This document shows, piece by piece, positions 35,238-44,119 of a stretch of DNA of 64,000 bases. Position numbers and translations under genes: made by a program. Under the pieces are notes generated by a model. It was not told the DNA's origin. It saw only the letters and a program-made list of their open reading frames with translations, and searched no databases. Origin of the DNA: Paenibacillus cymbidii (GTDB lineage: Bacteria; Bacillota; Bacilli; Paenibacillales; NBRC-103111); assembly GCF_004764705.1 (NCBI RefSeq), contig NZ_SHLX01000001.1, forward strand, positions 62,001 to 126,000. The letters run 5' to 3'. Position 1 is the stretch's first letter, and the number at the start of each line of letters is the position of its first letter.

Positions 35238-36122
35238 TTGATTACCGAAAAAACTTGGCGACACACGCTGTCGCAAACGCTGCTTTACGTGTTTCTGTCG
35301 TTGCTTGCCTTGATCTGCATTTTGCCGCTGATCAATGTGCTTTCGATCTCGTTCAGTTCAATTCGCGCGATTCAGTCGATGGAAGTGACGCTGTGGCCGG
35401 TGGAAATGACGCTCCGCTCGTACCGGTTCGTCGCCGGCAACGATGCGTTCCTCCGTTCCATGGGTGTAGCGGCGGAGCGGGTGCTGCTCGGCACCGTCAT
35501 CAACCTGTTCATGATCATCCTGACCGCTTACCCGCTGTCCAAGGAATCGTCGCAATTCCATTTTCGCACAGGTTATGCCTGGGTGTTCGTGTTTACGATG
35601 CTGTTTGCCGGCGGGCTCGTACCGACGTACTTGGTCATCAAGGAACTGGGTCTCATGGATACGATGTGGGCGCTCGTCTTGCCCGGCGCCGTACCGGTGT
35701 TCAACGTCATTCTGCTGCTGAACTTCATTCGCTCGCTGCCGAAGGAGTTGACAGAGGCCGGATTTATCGACGGAGCGGGGCACTGGACCATGTTATGGCG
35801 GATTGTCGTGCCGCTGTCGCTGCCCGCGATCGCTACGGTTGCGCTGTTCGTCATTGTCGGGCACTGGAACGAATGGTTCTCCGCGTTAATCTACATGAAC
35901 AATCCGAAGCATTATCCGCTTGCAAGCTACCTGCAAACCGTCGTCGTCCGGCGCGATTATTCACAGATGGATCCGACCGAATTGGCGTTGCTTATGCAGC
36001 TTGACGACCGTGCGGTGCACTCGGCGCAAATTTTCCTCGGGGCGCTGCCGATCTTCTGTGTATATCCGTTCCTGCAGCGGTACTTTTTGACCGGTATCGT
36101 CATGGGGAGCGTAAAAGAATAA
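35238..36122 (+). CDS. ABC sugar importer permease (YtcP-like), system 3
   Basis: A 294-residue partner permease. The TTG at 35238 is preferred because GGGAGG lies 7 bases upstream; a GTG at 35223 lacks a ribosome binding site. Six membrane segments; EAA loop 'TEAGFIDGAGHWTMLWRIVV' near 174. The C-terminus 'QRYFLTGIVMGSVKE' is typical. A terminator follows. Confidence 0.9.
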   Translation: MITEKTWRHTLSQTLLYVFLSLLALICILPLINVLSISFSSIRAIQSMEVTLWPVEMTLRSYRFVAGNDAFLRSMGVAAERVLLGTVINLFMIILTAYPLSKESSQFHFRTGYAWVFVFTMLFAGGLVPTYLVIKELGLMDTMWALVLPGAVPVFNVILLLNFIRSLPKELTEAGFIDGAGHWTMLWRIVVPLSLPAIATVALFVIVGHWNEWFSALIYMNNPKHYPLASYLQTVVVRRDYSQMDPTELALLMQLDDRAVHSAQIFLGALPIFCVYPFLQRYFLTGIVMGSVKE

Positions 36123-36137
36123 TGCATCCCGCAACAT

Positions 36138-36177
36138 AAACCGCACGCGGCCGTTTTTTTGGTCCTGGGCGGTTTTT
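36138..36177 (+). terminator. Terminator of the system 3 operon
   Basis: AAACCGC (36138-36144) pairs with GCGGTTT (36169-36175); the 3' arm runs into a TTTTT run at 36173-36177. A second T run (36154-36160) lies in the loop after another GC-rich segment. Confidence 0.7.
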
Positions 36178-36212
36178 GTCGTTTTTTTCAGAAATTTGTA
36201 AGTTTTCATCTG

Positions 36213-36218
36213 TATAAT
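36213..36218 (+). promoter_or_regulatory. -10 box before the HD-GYP gene
   Basis: A consensus TATAAT (36213-36218) lies 58 bp before ATG 36277. The upstream sequence is T-rich and no clear -35 box is seen. Confidence 0.5.
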
Positions 36219-36276
36219 GGGAGGCGACCACGTACGCATATGAGATGGAAAAGGTGGCCGTAAAGGTGATGAAGCA

Positions 36277-37293
36277 ATGAACGGACTGACTCCGGAACAA
36301 TTAGCGGGCTACTCCTGCAAGCGGGATATCATCAACCGCAACGGCCTTGTCCTCGTACCGGCGAACACGCCGCTTGCGGCAGGCCATTTTCACTTGCTCA
36401 TCAACCATGGCGTCGACTGGAACACATACGAGTTCGAACCCCCGCGCGTGCAAACGAACGAAACGCTCGTCACGAAAGCCAGCGAAACGATCCGCGGCAT
36501 GTTCCAGCTCATTCGCGACGAGAAACGCATTCCGCTGGAGGAAATCAATCAATCGATTTTGCCGACGATTTACCAGGCGACCGATTTTCCCAATTTGTTC
36601 AGCGTGCTGTCCGGCCTGCAGGCCAAGGACGACTATACGTACCGCCATAACATCGGCGTCGGCGTCATTTCGACCCTGATCGGCAAATGGCTGCAGCTGA
36701 ACGCGGACGACCTGTCGCTTCTGAGCACGGCGGCGACGCTGCATGACGTCGGCAAAATTCACATCACGGACGACATCCTGAACAAGCCCGGCAAATATAC
36801 CGAACAAGAATACGAAATTATGAAGAAGCACACGATTTTCGGCTACGAAATTATTATGAATTCCCCGAACGTTTCGCCGCGGATGGCGCTGGTGGCGCTG
36901 CAGCACCACGAACGGGAAGACGGCTCGGGATATCCTTACGGCATCAAAGGCGATCAGATCGATTATTACAGCAAAATCGTGGCGGTAGCCGATATTTTTC
37001 ACGCGATGACGTCGAAGCGGGTGTACAAGGACGCGATGCCGTTTTATTTGGTCGTGCGGCAAATGCAGGGCGGAGGCTTCGGCGAGCTGGATCCGGCGAT
37101 CTGCAGCTTGTTCATTCGGCGGATGATGGAACTGGCCATCGGCAACGACGTGATGCTGACCGACGGCAGGCAGGGCACGATCAAAGCGGTCAATCCGTTC
37201 GATCTGGTCAATCCGCTGATCGAGATGGATGGCGGCAGCTATGTCGACTTGAGCCAGAACACGGACGTCAATATCGTCGCTTTGGTGGGATGA
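36277..37293 (+). CDS. HD-GYP domain phosphodiesterase, probable c-di-GMP hydrolase
   Basis: A 338-residue protein without membrane segments. An N-terminal 100-residue region precedes the HD-GYP domain: 'YTYRHNIGVGVIS' near 122, 'TLHDVGKIHI' (HD pair near 156-157) and 'HHEREDGSGYPYG' (near 210-222) with a complete GYP signature, so metal binding and cyclic-di-GMP cleavage are expected. There is no receiver or GGDEF domain; a short C-terminal beta-rich tail follows. AAAGGTGATG precedes the ATG. It is transcribed alone after the importer terminator. Confidence 0.88.
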   Translation: MNGLTPEQLAGYSCKRDIINRNGLVLVPANTPLAAGHFHLLINHGVDWNTYEFEPPRVQTNETLVTKASETIRGMFQLIRDEKRIPLEEINQSILPTIYQATDFPNLFSVLSGLQAKDDYTYRHNIGVGVISTLIGKWLQLNADDLSLLSTAATLHDVGKIHITDDILNKPGKYTEQEYEIMKKHTIFGYEIIMNSPNVSPRMALVALQHHEREDGSGYPYGIKGDQIDYYSKIVAVADIFHAMTSKRVYKDAMPFYLVVRQMQGGGFGELDPAICSLFIRRMMELAIGNDVMLTDGRQGTIKAVNPFDLVNPLIEMDGGSYVDLSQNTDVNIVALVG

Positions 37294-37422
37294 AGGGAAA
37301 TGGAGCCCCGGGTTGCGGCAAATCGTGCTTTTTCATGATCAGTCGCATGGTAAAATAGGGTGTCGGCATTTGGCAGCGGCCGCCTCGAAGGGCGGTTGAT
37401 TGTGGTAATAGGGGGCATCTGA

Positions 37423-38289
37423 ATGGCAGAAACAGCGTTTGGGCATGAAACGATCATCTATAAGGAGATTGACGGAAGAAGGCTGCGGCTGCTGGTGAGC
37501 CGTCCGGAAGGGTGGAGCGACGGGGACGACCGGGCGGCCGTCGTCTTCATTCACGGCGGCGGCTGGCAGGGCGGGCAGCCGGAAATGTTCCTGCGCCACA
37601 GCCGTATGTTTGCGGCGCGCGGCGCGGTGGCGTTCAGCGTCGAATATCGGCTGATTCCGCGTCAGCATCAGGAGCCGCCTGCAAGCGGAATGGCACAAGA
37701 CGTGGAGACGTGTATCGCCGATTGCCGCTCCGCGATGCGCTACATTCGCCGGCACGCCCGCGAGCTTGGCGTCGATCCGCAGCGGATTGCGGCCGTTGGC
37801 GATTCCGCCGGCGGCCATCTGGCGGCGAGTCTGGCGACGATCGACGATTACGACTCGCCCGGCGACGATCTGTCGGTGTCGGCGACGGCGAATGCGGTTG
37901 TCAACTGCAACGGGATTGTCGATTTTACCGGGCGGTGGAAGAAGTTCGTGCCCGAAGCCGATGCCGAGGGCGGCGATGCGGTTCGCGCCTGGCTGGCGCG
38001 GCACGAGCATGCCAAAGCGCTGTCGCCGCTTTATCGCATACGTGCCGGCCAGCCGCCGATGCTGCTCATGCACGGCTTGCGGGACGAGGTGGTCGTGCCC
38101 GAGGATGCGGAGCGTTTCTACGAAGCGTACACTGCCGCCGGCAATGAAGCGCAGCTGGTGTTGTACGGCCATTTGGCCCATGCGTTTGTGTTGTTCGATT
38201 ACACGGCGGCGGAGCGCGACGTGCTGCAAGCCGTCGCCGGCATCGACGCGTTTTTGACGGAGCGTGGGTTTTTGCCGCCGCAAGGGTGA
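37423..38289 (+). CDS. Alpha/beta hydrolase, esterase of the BD-FAE/HSL-like group
   Basis: A 288-residue cytoplasmic hydrolase behind AGGGGG. The oxyanion motif is 'VFIHGGGWQGG' (41-51). The nucleophile elbow is 'VGDSAGGHLA' (S128), the acid lies in 'MHGLRDEVVVP' (near 222) and the His in 'YGHLAHAFVL' (near 251), so the catalytic triad is complete. This group includes esterases acting on acetylated or feruloylated sugars as well as small lipases. Its place before the sugar-acid cluster fits a role in deacylating imported sugars, but a repeat block separates them. Confidence 0.82.
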   Translation: MAETAFGHETIIYKEIDGRRLRLLVSRPEGWSDGDDRAAVVFIHGGGWQGGQPEMFLRHSRMFAARGAVAFSVEYRLIPRQHQEPPASGMAQDVETCIADCRSAMRYIRRHARELGVDPQRIAAVGDSAGGHLAASLATIDDYDSPGDDLSVSATANAVVNCNGIVDFTGRWKKFVPEADAEGGDAVRAWLARHEHAKALSPLYRIRAGQPPMLLMHGLRDEVVVPEDAERFYEAYTAAGNEAQLVLYGHLAHAFVLFDYTAAERDVLQAVAGIDAFLTERGFLPPQG

Positions 38290-38303
38290 GGGCGCAGTTA
38301 AAC

Positions 38304-38499
38304 GAAATAGGTTATGAAAAATGGTCTATTCGCCCATTTTTAACCGGCTCGACCGAAATAGCCAGTGAAAACACTGGCTATTGTGAACAAACGGCCCCGA
38401 ATTGGCCGCTTATCAGCGAAATAGTCAGCGAAATCGCTGGCTATTTTTCTGATTCGGACCATTTTTGACGGAATAGGCAAAAAAAGATGGCTTATTTCG
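38304..38499. repeat. Four-dyad intergenic repeat block, copy 2
   Basis: Dyad cores ('TAG') at 38308, 38359, 38422 and 38474, spacings 51, 63 and 52. Unit 2 is CCAGTG-aaaa-CACTGG, and unit 3 is TCAGCG-aaat-CGCTGG, where the A-to-G pair change at the fifth position is compensated on the other arm. The block lies after the esterase stop and before the promoter of the dehydratase gene. Confidence 0.9.
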
Positions 38500-38521
38500 A
38501 GTGACGCCTAACGAGTACCTC

Positions 38522-38550
38522 TTGTCTGATGCGGCGGATGAAGCGATAAT
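38522..38550 (+). promoter_or_regulatory. Promoter of the sugar-acid catabolic cluster
   Basis: TTGTCT (38522-38527) and GATAAT (38545-38550) are separated by exactly 17 bp, 61 bp before the start of the dehydratase gene. A strong repressor-type palindrome lies directly downstream. Confidence 0.7.
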
Positions 38551-38556
38551 GGGAAG

Positions 38557-38568
38557 GGAAACGTTTCC
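38557..38568. promoter_or_regulatory. Palindromic operator GGAAACGTTTCC
   Basis: A perfect 12-bp palindrome with a central CG, placed around the expected transcription start of the promoter at 38522. AAACGTTT centres are characteristic of LacI/GalR-family operators and overlap the CcpA cre consensus, so carbon-catabolite or sugar-specific repression is likely. No LacI-family gene is present in the window. Confidence 0.65.
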
Positions 38569-38610
38569 GCGACCCTAAACGCGCCAACGTTGCGATGAAG
38601 GAGGAACAGG

Positions 38611-39738
38611 ATGCGCATTGTCAAAATCGAACCGATGGGCCTGCGGTATATCGAGCCCAACGATTACAACAGCACGCGGCATACGATGTTCGTGCGCGTG
38701 GAAACCGACGAAGGAATCGTCGGCTGGGGGGAAGGCATGGCGATGTGGCCGGAAGCGGTGGCGGCAACCGTCGCCGTCGTCGAGCATGGGCTCGGCCGAT
38801 TGCTGCTCGGCGCCGACCCGCTCGAGACGCTGGCGCACTGGCACCGGCTGAAGGAGCATACGTGGTGGTACGGGCTCGAAGGCGGCATCGCGTCGTTCGC
38901 GATCAGCGCGCTCGATATGGCGCTATGGGACATCAAGGGCAAGGCGCTGGAGCAGCCGCTTTACAAGCTGCTGGGCGGCGCTTGCCGCGACAAGCTGCCG
39001 GCCAATGCAAGCATTCATGCCAAGCTGGCCACGCATGAAGAAAACGCCCGCGAAATCGCCGGCTATTTTGCCGCAGGGTATCGCTCGTGCAAAGTCGGCT
39101 TCGGCAAAAACGGCCATGCCAGGCTCGGGCAAACAATGGAGTACGACATTGGCTTCGTGCGCGAGGTGCGCAAGCTGATCGGGCCGGATGCCGAGCTGAT
39201 GGTCGATATCGGCGCCAACGTCAAGTGGGACGTCGCGCATGCCGTCAAGATGACGAAAGCGTTCGCCGAATACGGCGTCGACTGGATCGAGGATCCGTTC
39301 CCGCCGAACCGGCTGGCCGATTACCGCGAGCTGCGGGCGGCGACGAACGCGCGGATCGTCACCGGCGAGCGGCTGACGACGCTCGACCAGTACGACGCGC
39401 TGATCCGCTCCGGCGTCGCCGACGTCATTGCGATCGATCCGGCGCGCACCGACGGCATTACCGGTTTCGGGCAAATCGCCGCACTTGTCGGCAGCGCGGG
39501 GCGCAAGTTCAATACGCATTGCTGGTGTTCGGCGCTGACGACGGCGGCCAGCCTGCACTTGTCCATCGCTTCGCCGCTGGCGCCAATCATGGAGCTGAAG
39601 CCGCTGCGCAATCCGATGCAGCACGACATCGCCCGCAATCCGATCGAACATCGGGACGGCTGGGTGCACAAGCCGGAGGAGCCGGGACTTGGCGTTGACA
39701 TCGACGAAGAAGCGGTGCGCCGGCTGCGTTTTTTGTAA
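38611..39738 (+). CDS. Enolase-superfamily (mandelate racemase group) sugar-acid dehydratase
   Basis: A 375-residue enzyme behind AAGGAGGAA. Active-site residues seen: K161 in 'SCKVGFGK', metal ligands D199 ('LMVDIGANVKWD'), E227 ('WIEDPFPP') and E253 ('VTGERLT'), and H303 ('NTHCWCSAL') at the position of the general base/acid. This set places it in the mandelate-racemase/aldonate-dehydratase group, which converts acid sugars to 2-keto-3-deoxy acids. It heads an SDR-DeoR-kinase-dehydrogenase cluster. Candidate substrates include L-fuconate, D-galactonate, L-rhamnonate or related acids; the sequence does not decide among them. Confidence 0.85.
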   Translation: MRIVKIEPMGLRYIEPNDYNSTRHTMFVRVETDEGIVGWGEGMAMWPEAVAATVAVVEHGLGRLLLGADPLETLAHWHRLKEHTWWYGLEGGIASFAISALDMALWDIKGKALEQPLYKLLGGACRDKLPANASIHAKLATHEENAREIAGYFAAGYRSCKVGFGKNGHARLGQTMEYDIGFVREVRKLIGPDAELMVDIGANVKWDVAHAVKMTKAFAEYGVDWIEDPFPPNRLADYRELRAATNARIVTGERLTTLDQYDALIRSGVADVIAIDPARTDGITGFGQIAALVGSAGRKFNTHCWCSALTTAASLHLSIASPLAPIMELKPLRNPMQHDIARNPIEHRDGWVHKPEEPGLGVDIDEEAVRRLRFL

Positions 39739-39780
39739 AGGAAGCCATGGGGACTTCAAGAAGTAAAGGAGATGCGGAAG

Positions 39781-40533
39781 ATGGCACGATTCAGCGGGCA
39801 GATTGCGATTGTGACCGGCGGCAGCGGGGGACTGGGGGCGGCTCTTTGCAAGGCGCTGGTCGCCGAAGGAGCGAAGGTATACGCAACCGCGTTCGACCAA
39901 AGCCGGGCGGAGCAAAACGGGCGTACGGCGCTTGCTGCCGAAGCGGGGATAGCGCTGGAGTACGTCGATATCCGGCAAACCGCGGAGCTGCAGGAATGGG
40001 TTGGCAGCGTGCGGCGGCGCGAAGGGCGGATCGATATGCTGGTCAACGCGGCGGGGGTATGTCCGCTCGACGATTGGCGCGACGTGACGGAAACGATGTG
40101 GGACGAAGTGTTTGCGGTAAATGCGAAGGCGGTGTTTTTTGCCTGCCAGGCCGTGCTCGGCGGTATGATCGAACGAGGCAGCGGCGCAATCGTCAACGTT
40201 GGGTCGGTCGCCGGCTTCAACGGCGGGCTGGTAACGACACCCGCATACGGCGCTTCCAAAGGCGCGGTGCATACGCTGACCAAATGGCTCGCCGCCAAGG
40301 CCGCTCCTTCGGGCGTACGCGTCAATGCGGTAGCGCCGGGCCCGTTTCGCAGCGCGATGACCGACGCGTTTACGCCGGACATGCGCGAGCGGCTGTCGCG
40401 CAATACGCCGGACGGCAAGATCGGCGAGCCGGAAGACGTGGTGCAGAGCATTTTGTTCCTGGTCGATTCTGCCGCGAGCGGCCATATCACGGGCACTACG
40501 CTTGACGTATGCGGCGGGTTGTACATGCGGTGA
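39781..40533 (+). CDS. Short-chain dehydrogenase/reductase
   Basis: A 250-residue Rossmann enzyme. ATG 39781 lies 9 bases after AAAGGAG; an in-frame ATG at 39772 abuts that site. Nucleotide-binding motif 'TGGSGGLGAAL' near 11-21, 'NAAGVCP' near 86, Ser in 'NVGSVAGF', catalytic Tyr and Lys in 'PAYGASKGA' (near 155-160), and the C-terminal 'GHITGTTLDVCGG'. It follows the dehydratase by 42 bp. It could oxidise the free sugar or the 2-keto-3-deoxy acid formed by its neighbour. Cofactor preference and substrate are not clear. Confidence 0.82.
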   Translation: MARFSGQIAIVTGGSGGLGAALCKALVAEGAKVYATAFDQSRAEQNGRTALAAEAGIALEYVDIRQTAELQEWVGSVRRREGRIDMLVNAAGVCPLDDWRDVTETMWDEVFAVNAKAVFFACQAVLGGMIERGSGAIVNVGSVAGFNGGLVTTPAYGASKGAVHTLTKWLAAKAAPSGVRVNAVAPGPFRSAMTDAFTPDMRERLSRNTPDGKIGEPEDVVQSILFLVDSAASGHITGTTLDVCGGLYMR

Positions 40534-40711
40534 AATGTACTTTTGCGTTTGGGTATCGGTTGCCGGTTGCCGGTTTCACAGGCAATCCCTGTTCGGCATG
40601 CTTTCATACAAAGAAAATAAAAGAAATAAAAAGATTTAAATAGGTATCGTATTGTGAATTTCTTTGTATTATACTGAGGAAAACAGGTTATCGAAGAAGA
40701 GGGGCAGCAGC

Positions 40712-41488
40712 ATGTTGGCGATCGAACGCCGCAATGGCATTGCCGAACTGGCACGGGATCGGGGCTCGGTCACGGTAGCCGAACTCAGCAAACGGTTTGA
40801 CGTAACGGAAGAAACGATCCGCAAAGATCTCGAGAAGCTGGAAGCGGAAGGCCGGGTGAAGCGCGAACACGGCGGGGCGATCGGCGTTGGCGATCCCGGA
40901 GCGGAGCTGCCGTTTGCCGTGCGCAACGCGGTCCGCCAGGAGGAGAAGCGGCGCATTGCCGAGGAAGCGGCGAAGCTGGTTGCAGACGGCGAAGTCATTG
41001 CGCTCGACGCCAGCAGCACGTGCCTGCAGCTTGCCGCCCGGCTGAAAGACAGGCGCGAGCTGACCGTCGTCACCAATTCGCTGCAAATCGTGCACGTGCT
41101 GAAAGATTCGCCCGGCGTTGCGGTGTTCTGCACGGGCGGTATCCTGCGCACGCCGTCTTACTGTTTCGTCGGGGAATCGGCGGAGGAGATGATCGGCAAA
41201 TACGTCATCGGCAAAGCGTTTCTTTCCACTCGCGGATTGACGCTCGACAACGGGCTGCTGGAGCCGAACGAGCAGGAGGCGCGGATGAAAAAAACGATCA
41301 TTCGCGCGGCGAGGGAGCTGATGCTGCTGCTGGATTACAGCAAATTCGGGCAGACGGCGTTTTACCCGATCGCGCGCATCGATCAGGTGCATACGCTCGT
41401 GACGGACGACCAAACGCCCGAGTCGTATGCCAAAGCGTTCGAGCAGCAGGGGGCAAAGGTAATCGTAGCGGCAGCGGCGCGGAATTAA
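40712..41488 (+). CDS. DeoR-family transcriptional regulator
   Basis: A 258-residue repressor. ATG 40712 follows GAGGGG. The DeoR winged helix lies at about 1-57 with recognition helix 'VTEETIRKDLEKLEAEGRVK' and 'REHGGAI'. The DeoRC effector domain (about 75-230) includes 'EVIALDASSTCLQLAARL' and 'VVTNSLQIVHVL', the usual phosphosugar-binding pattern. An A/T-rich 130-bp stretch upstream with a TATACT-like box probably holds its own promoter. It is likely to control the kinase and dehydrogenase genes that follow. Confidence 0.87.
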   Translation: MLAIERRNGIAELARDRGSVTVAELSKRFDVTEETIRKDLEKLEAEGRVKREHGGAIGVGDPGAELPFAVRNAVRQEEKRRIAEEAAKLVADGEVIALDASSTCLQLAARLKDRRELTVVTNSLQIVHVLKDSPGVAVFCTGGILRTPSYCFVGESAEEMIGKYVIGKAFLSTRGLTLDNGLLEPNEQEARMKKTIIRAARELMLLLDYSKFGQTAFYPIARIDQVHTLVTDDQTPESYAKAFEQQGAKVIVAAAARN

Positions 41489-41497
41489 CGGGGCCGC

Positions 41498-41522
41498 GGT
41501 CTGCCGCAGTCTGCGGCAGGCC
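41498..41522. promoter_or_regulatory. Inverted repeat between regulator and kinase genes
   Basis: CTGCCGCA-GTC-TGCGGCAG (41501-41519) is a perfect 8-bp inverted repeat, extended to 11 bp by a flanking GGT/GCC. There is no T run. With so short a centre it could be an operator of the DeoR-type regulator or an RNA hairpin that limits read-through into the kinase gene. Confidence 0.5.
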
Positions 41523-41545
41523 CGAGCGGAAGGGAGCGCAATACG

Positions 41546-43054
41546 ATGATGCCTTGCGTGTTAGGCGTCGATATCGGGACGACGACGGTTAAAGCCGTAT
41601 TGTTCGATGCCGCAGGCCATTCGCTTGCCTCGGCGCAAGCGGAGTATCCGACGTATCGCCCAGAGCGGTTCCGGGCCGAGCAGGAGCCGGACGACTGGTG
41701 GCTGACGCTTGCCGGCCTGCTCCGGCAGTTGCTCGGCGCTGCGGACGGCCGCCACCGGGTGGCGGCCGTTGGCGTCAGTTCGCAGGCGCCGGGACTCGTG
41801 CCGCTCGGTGCGGACGGCAAGCCGCTGTGCCGCGCGCTCATCTGGATGGACCGCCGCGCCGATCTTGAAGCGGCCGAGATTGGCTCCGCGCTTGGCGAGC
41901 GGCGAGTCGCCGAATATTCGCTCAACCGGCCGGATTCCTTCTATACGGCGGCGAAGCTGCTCTGGTTCAAGCGCCATCGGCCCAAGCTGTACGCCCGGAC
42001 TCGCTTCGTCGTGCAGACGAACGGCTACATCAACTACCGGTTGACCGGGACGATCGGCATGGACGCCGCGCACGCGGGCATCACCCAACTGTTCGACGTC
42101 CCTCGCGGCGGATGGGCGGGGGATGTGCTGGACGCGTTCGGTCTCTCCGCGCATATGCTGCCGCCGGTGCATCCGTGCGGCGCCATCGTCGGTGCGGTCA
42201 CCGCGGAAGCGGCGGCGGCAACGGGACTGCCGGCCGGCACGCCGGTTGTCGCCGGCACCGTCGACGGCGCGGCCGCGGCGCTTGAAGCCGGCGTCACGCA
42301 GCCGGGCGTCGCCGCCGAGATGTCCGGCACCTCGAGCGTGCTCGTGACGAGCAGCCGCCAAGACCGGGTGTCGCCGGCGTTCATTTCGATGCCGCACGCA
42401 TTGCCGGGGCAAACGCTCCGGCTGGCGGCGATGAGCACCGCCGGCGCCTCGCTCAAATGGCTGCGGGACCAATTGTGCCGGGAACGTTCGGCCGCGGACG
42501 GCTACGCATTTTTGAATGCGGAGGCCGAATCGGCGCCGCGCCGGAACGATCTGATCTTCCTTCCGTACATGGCGGGCGAGCGGTCGCCGATCTGGGATTC
42601 GGATGCGCGCGGCGTGTTTTTCGGCTTGTCGCTGGGCACGACGCGGGGCGATATGATTCGTGCGGTGATGGAGGGGACAGCGTTTGCGCTGCGCCATAAT
42701 ATCGACATCATGGAGCGGGACGGCGAACGGCTCGGTACGCTGCGGCTGCTCGGCGGCACGGCGAAAAGCTCCTTATGGAACCGGATCAAAGCCGACATAC
42801 TGAATCGCGAGCTCGAAGTGCTGGACGGATCGGAAGGCGCGCCGCTCGGCGCCGCCATGCTGGCGGGAATCGCCGTCGGATTGTATCCGGATGCGGCGCA
42901 TGTGTTGACGCATGTTCGCCGTTCCCGGCAGACGGTTGTACCCGGCGGCGACATGGAACCATTTTACGCGCGGAAATTCGCCTTGTACAAATCGCTGTAC
43001 GAACAAAATGCGGCTTCGTTCAAAGCGTTGTCGCGTTTGATCGGGGAGGAATAA
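41546..43054 (+). CDS. FGGY-family carbohydrate kinase (xylulokinase-like)
   Basis: A 502-residue kinase behind AAGGGAG. Phosphate-1 motif 'GVDIGTTTVKAVLF' (7-20), 'SSQAPGLVPLGADGKPL' near 84, 'ALIWMDRRAD' near 101, probable catalytic D240 in 'AGTVDGAAAA', and 'EMSGTSSVLV' of the second ATPase half. The length fits xylulokinase and gluconokinase relatives. It should phosphorylate a ketose or aldonate using ATP. Its stop is 3 bp before the next start, so translation is probably coupled. Confidence 0.85.
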   Translation: MMPCVLGVDIGTTTVKAVLFDAAGHSLASAQAEYPTYRPERFRAEQEPDDWWLTLAGLLRQLLGAADGRHRVAAVGVSSQAPGLVPLGADGKPLCRALIWMDRRADLEAAEIGSALGERRVAEYSLNRPDSFYTAAKLLWFKRHRPKLYARTRFVVQTNGYINYRLTGTIGMDAAHAGITQLFDVPRGGWAGDVLDAFGLSAHMLPPVHPCGAIVGAVTAEAAAATGLPAGTPVVAGTVDGAAAALEAGVTQPGVAAEMSGTSSVLVTSSRQDRVSPAFISMPHALPGQTLRLAAMSTAGASLKWLRDQLCRERSAADGYAFLNAEAESAPRRNDLIFLPYMAGERSPIWDSDARGVFFGLSLGTTRGDMIRAVMEGTAFALRHNIDIMERDGERLGTLRLLGGTAKSSLWNRIKADILNRELEVLDGSEGAPLGAAMLAGIAVGLYPDAAHVLTHVRRSRQTVVPGGDMEPFYARKFALYKSLYEQNAASFKALSRLIGEE

Positions 43055-43057
43055 CGG

Positions 43058-44119
43058 ATGAAGCTGCTCAATACCGCCCGAATGGAGGCGGCCGATCTGG
43101 AACGGCTGCGCGGCCTGTTTCCGTCTGTCGTTCATGGCGGCTGGGGGTTCGACAAGAAGAAGCTGACGGAAACGCAAATGGCCGAAGCCATCGCCGGAAG
43201 CGACGCCGCGCTGATCGAATTCGAGCCGGTTACCGCACGCGTGCTGGACGCGGCCGGCGGCAGGCTGCGGTTTATCGCTTGCTGCCGCAACGAGCCGGAA
43301 GCGAGCGTGGACATCGCGGCGGCGACGAAACGCGGCATCCCGGTCCTTACCGGCGCGGGTCGCAATGCCGTCTCCGTCGCGGAATTCAATTTTGGGCTGC
43401 TGCTTTCGCTGGCGCGCCATATCGGCCGGACGGATTATTTGCTCAAACATACGGACGCGATTACCGGCATTGCTTATTCCCGCAACGATCAACTGAAAGG
43501 CCCTTCGGAATGGTCGCTTGACGAGCAGGCGCCGTTCAATCGTTTCGGCGGACCGGAGCTGCACGGCAAGAAGCTAGGCATCGTCGGCTTCGGCACAATC
43601 GGCCGCGTCGTCGCAAGAATGGGCCGGGCGTTCGGCATGGAGCCGCTTGTTTTCGATCCGTATGTGACGGCGGAGACGATCGCCGCAGCCGTCGAAGGGA
43701 CAAAATCGTCGCTGGAGGAGCTGATGAGCGAAGCCGATTTTGTCAGCCTCCATGCCAAGGTTACTCCCGAAACGACCGGCCTGATCGGAAGCGGCGCCTT
43801 GTCGCTGATGAAACGCTCCGCTTACCTCGTCAATACCGCGCGGGCGGCGATTATGGACTACGATGCGCTTTACCGGGCGCTTGCGGAACGGCGGATCGCC
43901 GGCGCGGCGCTGGACGTTTATCCCGAGGAGCCGATCGGTGCGGACAATCCGTTCCTGCGCCTTGACAATGTGGTGCTGACGCCGCATTTGGCCGGCGCCA
44001 GCCACGATATCCCGAAGCATCATTCGCGGCTGGTCGCCGACGACATCCTTCGCCTCATGCAAGGGGAACGGCCGCATCGCATTGCCAACCCGGAGGTGCT
44101 GGAAGCATGGCGGCCGTAA
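43058..44119 (+). CDS. D-isomer-specific 2-hydroxyacid dehydrogenase
   Basis: A 353-residue NAD(P)-dependent enzyme with GGGGAGG before the ATG. The Rossmann motif 'LGIVGFGTIGRVVARMGRAF' lies near 172-191; catalytic Arg in 'LVNTARAAIMD' (near 260), Glu in 'DVYPEEPIG' (near 288) and His in 'VLTPHLAGAS' (near 309) form the family triad. It should reduce a 2-keto acid or oxidise a D-2-hydroxy acid, possibly a sugar-acid intermediate. The next gene overlaps its last 13 bases. Confidence 0.87.
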   Translation: MKLLNTARMEAADLERLRGLFPSVVHGGWGFDKKKLTETQMAEAIAGSDAALIEFEPVTARVLDAAGGRLRFIACCRNEPEASVDIAAATKRGIPVLTGAGRNAVSVAEFNFGLLLSLARHIGRTDYLLKHTDAITGIAYSRNDQLKGPSEWSLDEQAPFNRFGGPELHGKKLGIVGFGTIGRVVARMGRAFGMEPLVFDPYVTAETIAAAVEGTKSSLEELMSEADFVSLHAKVTPETTGLIGSGALSLMKRSAYLVNTARAAIMDYDALYRALAERRIAGAALDVYPEEPIGADNPFLRLDNVVLTPHLAGASHDIPKHHSRLVADDILRLMQGERPHRIANPEVLEAWRP

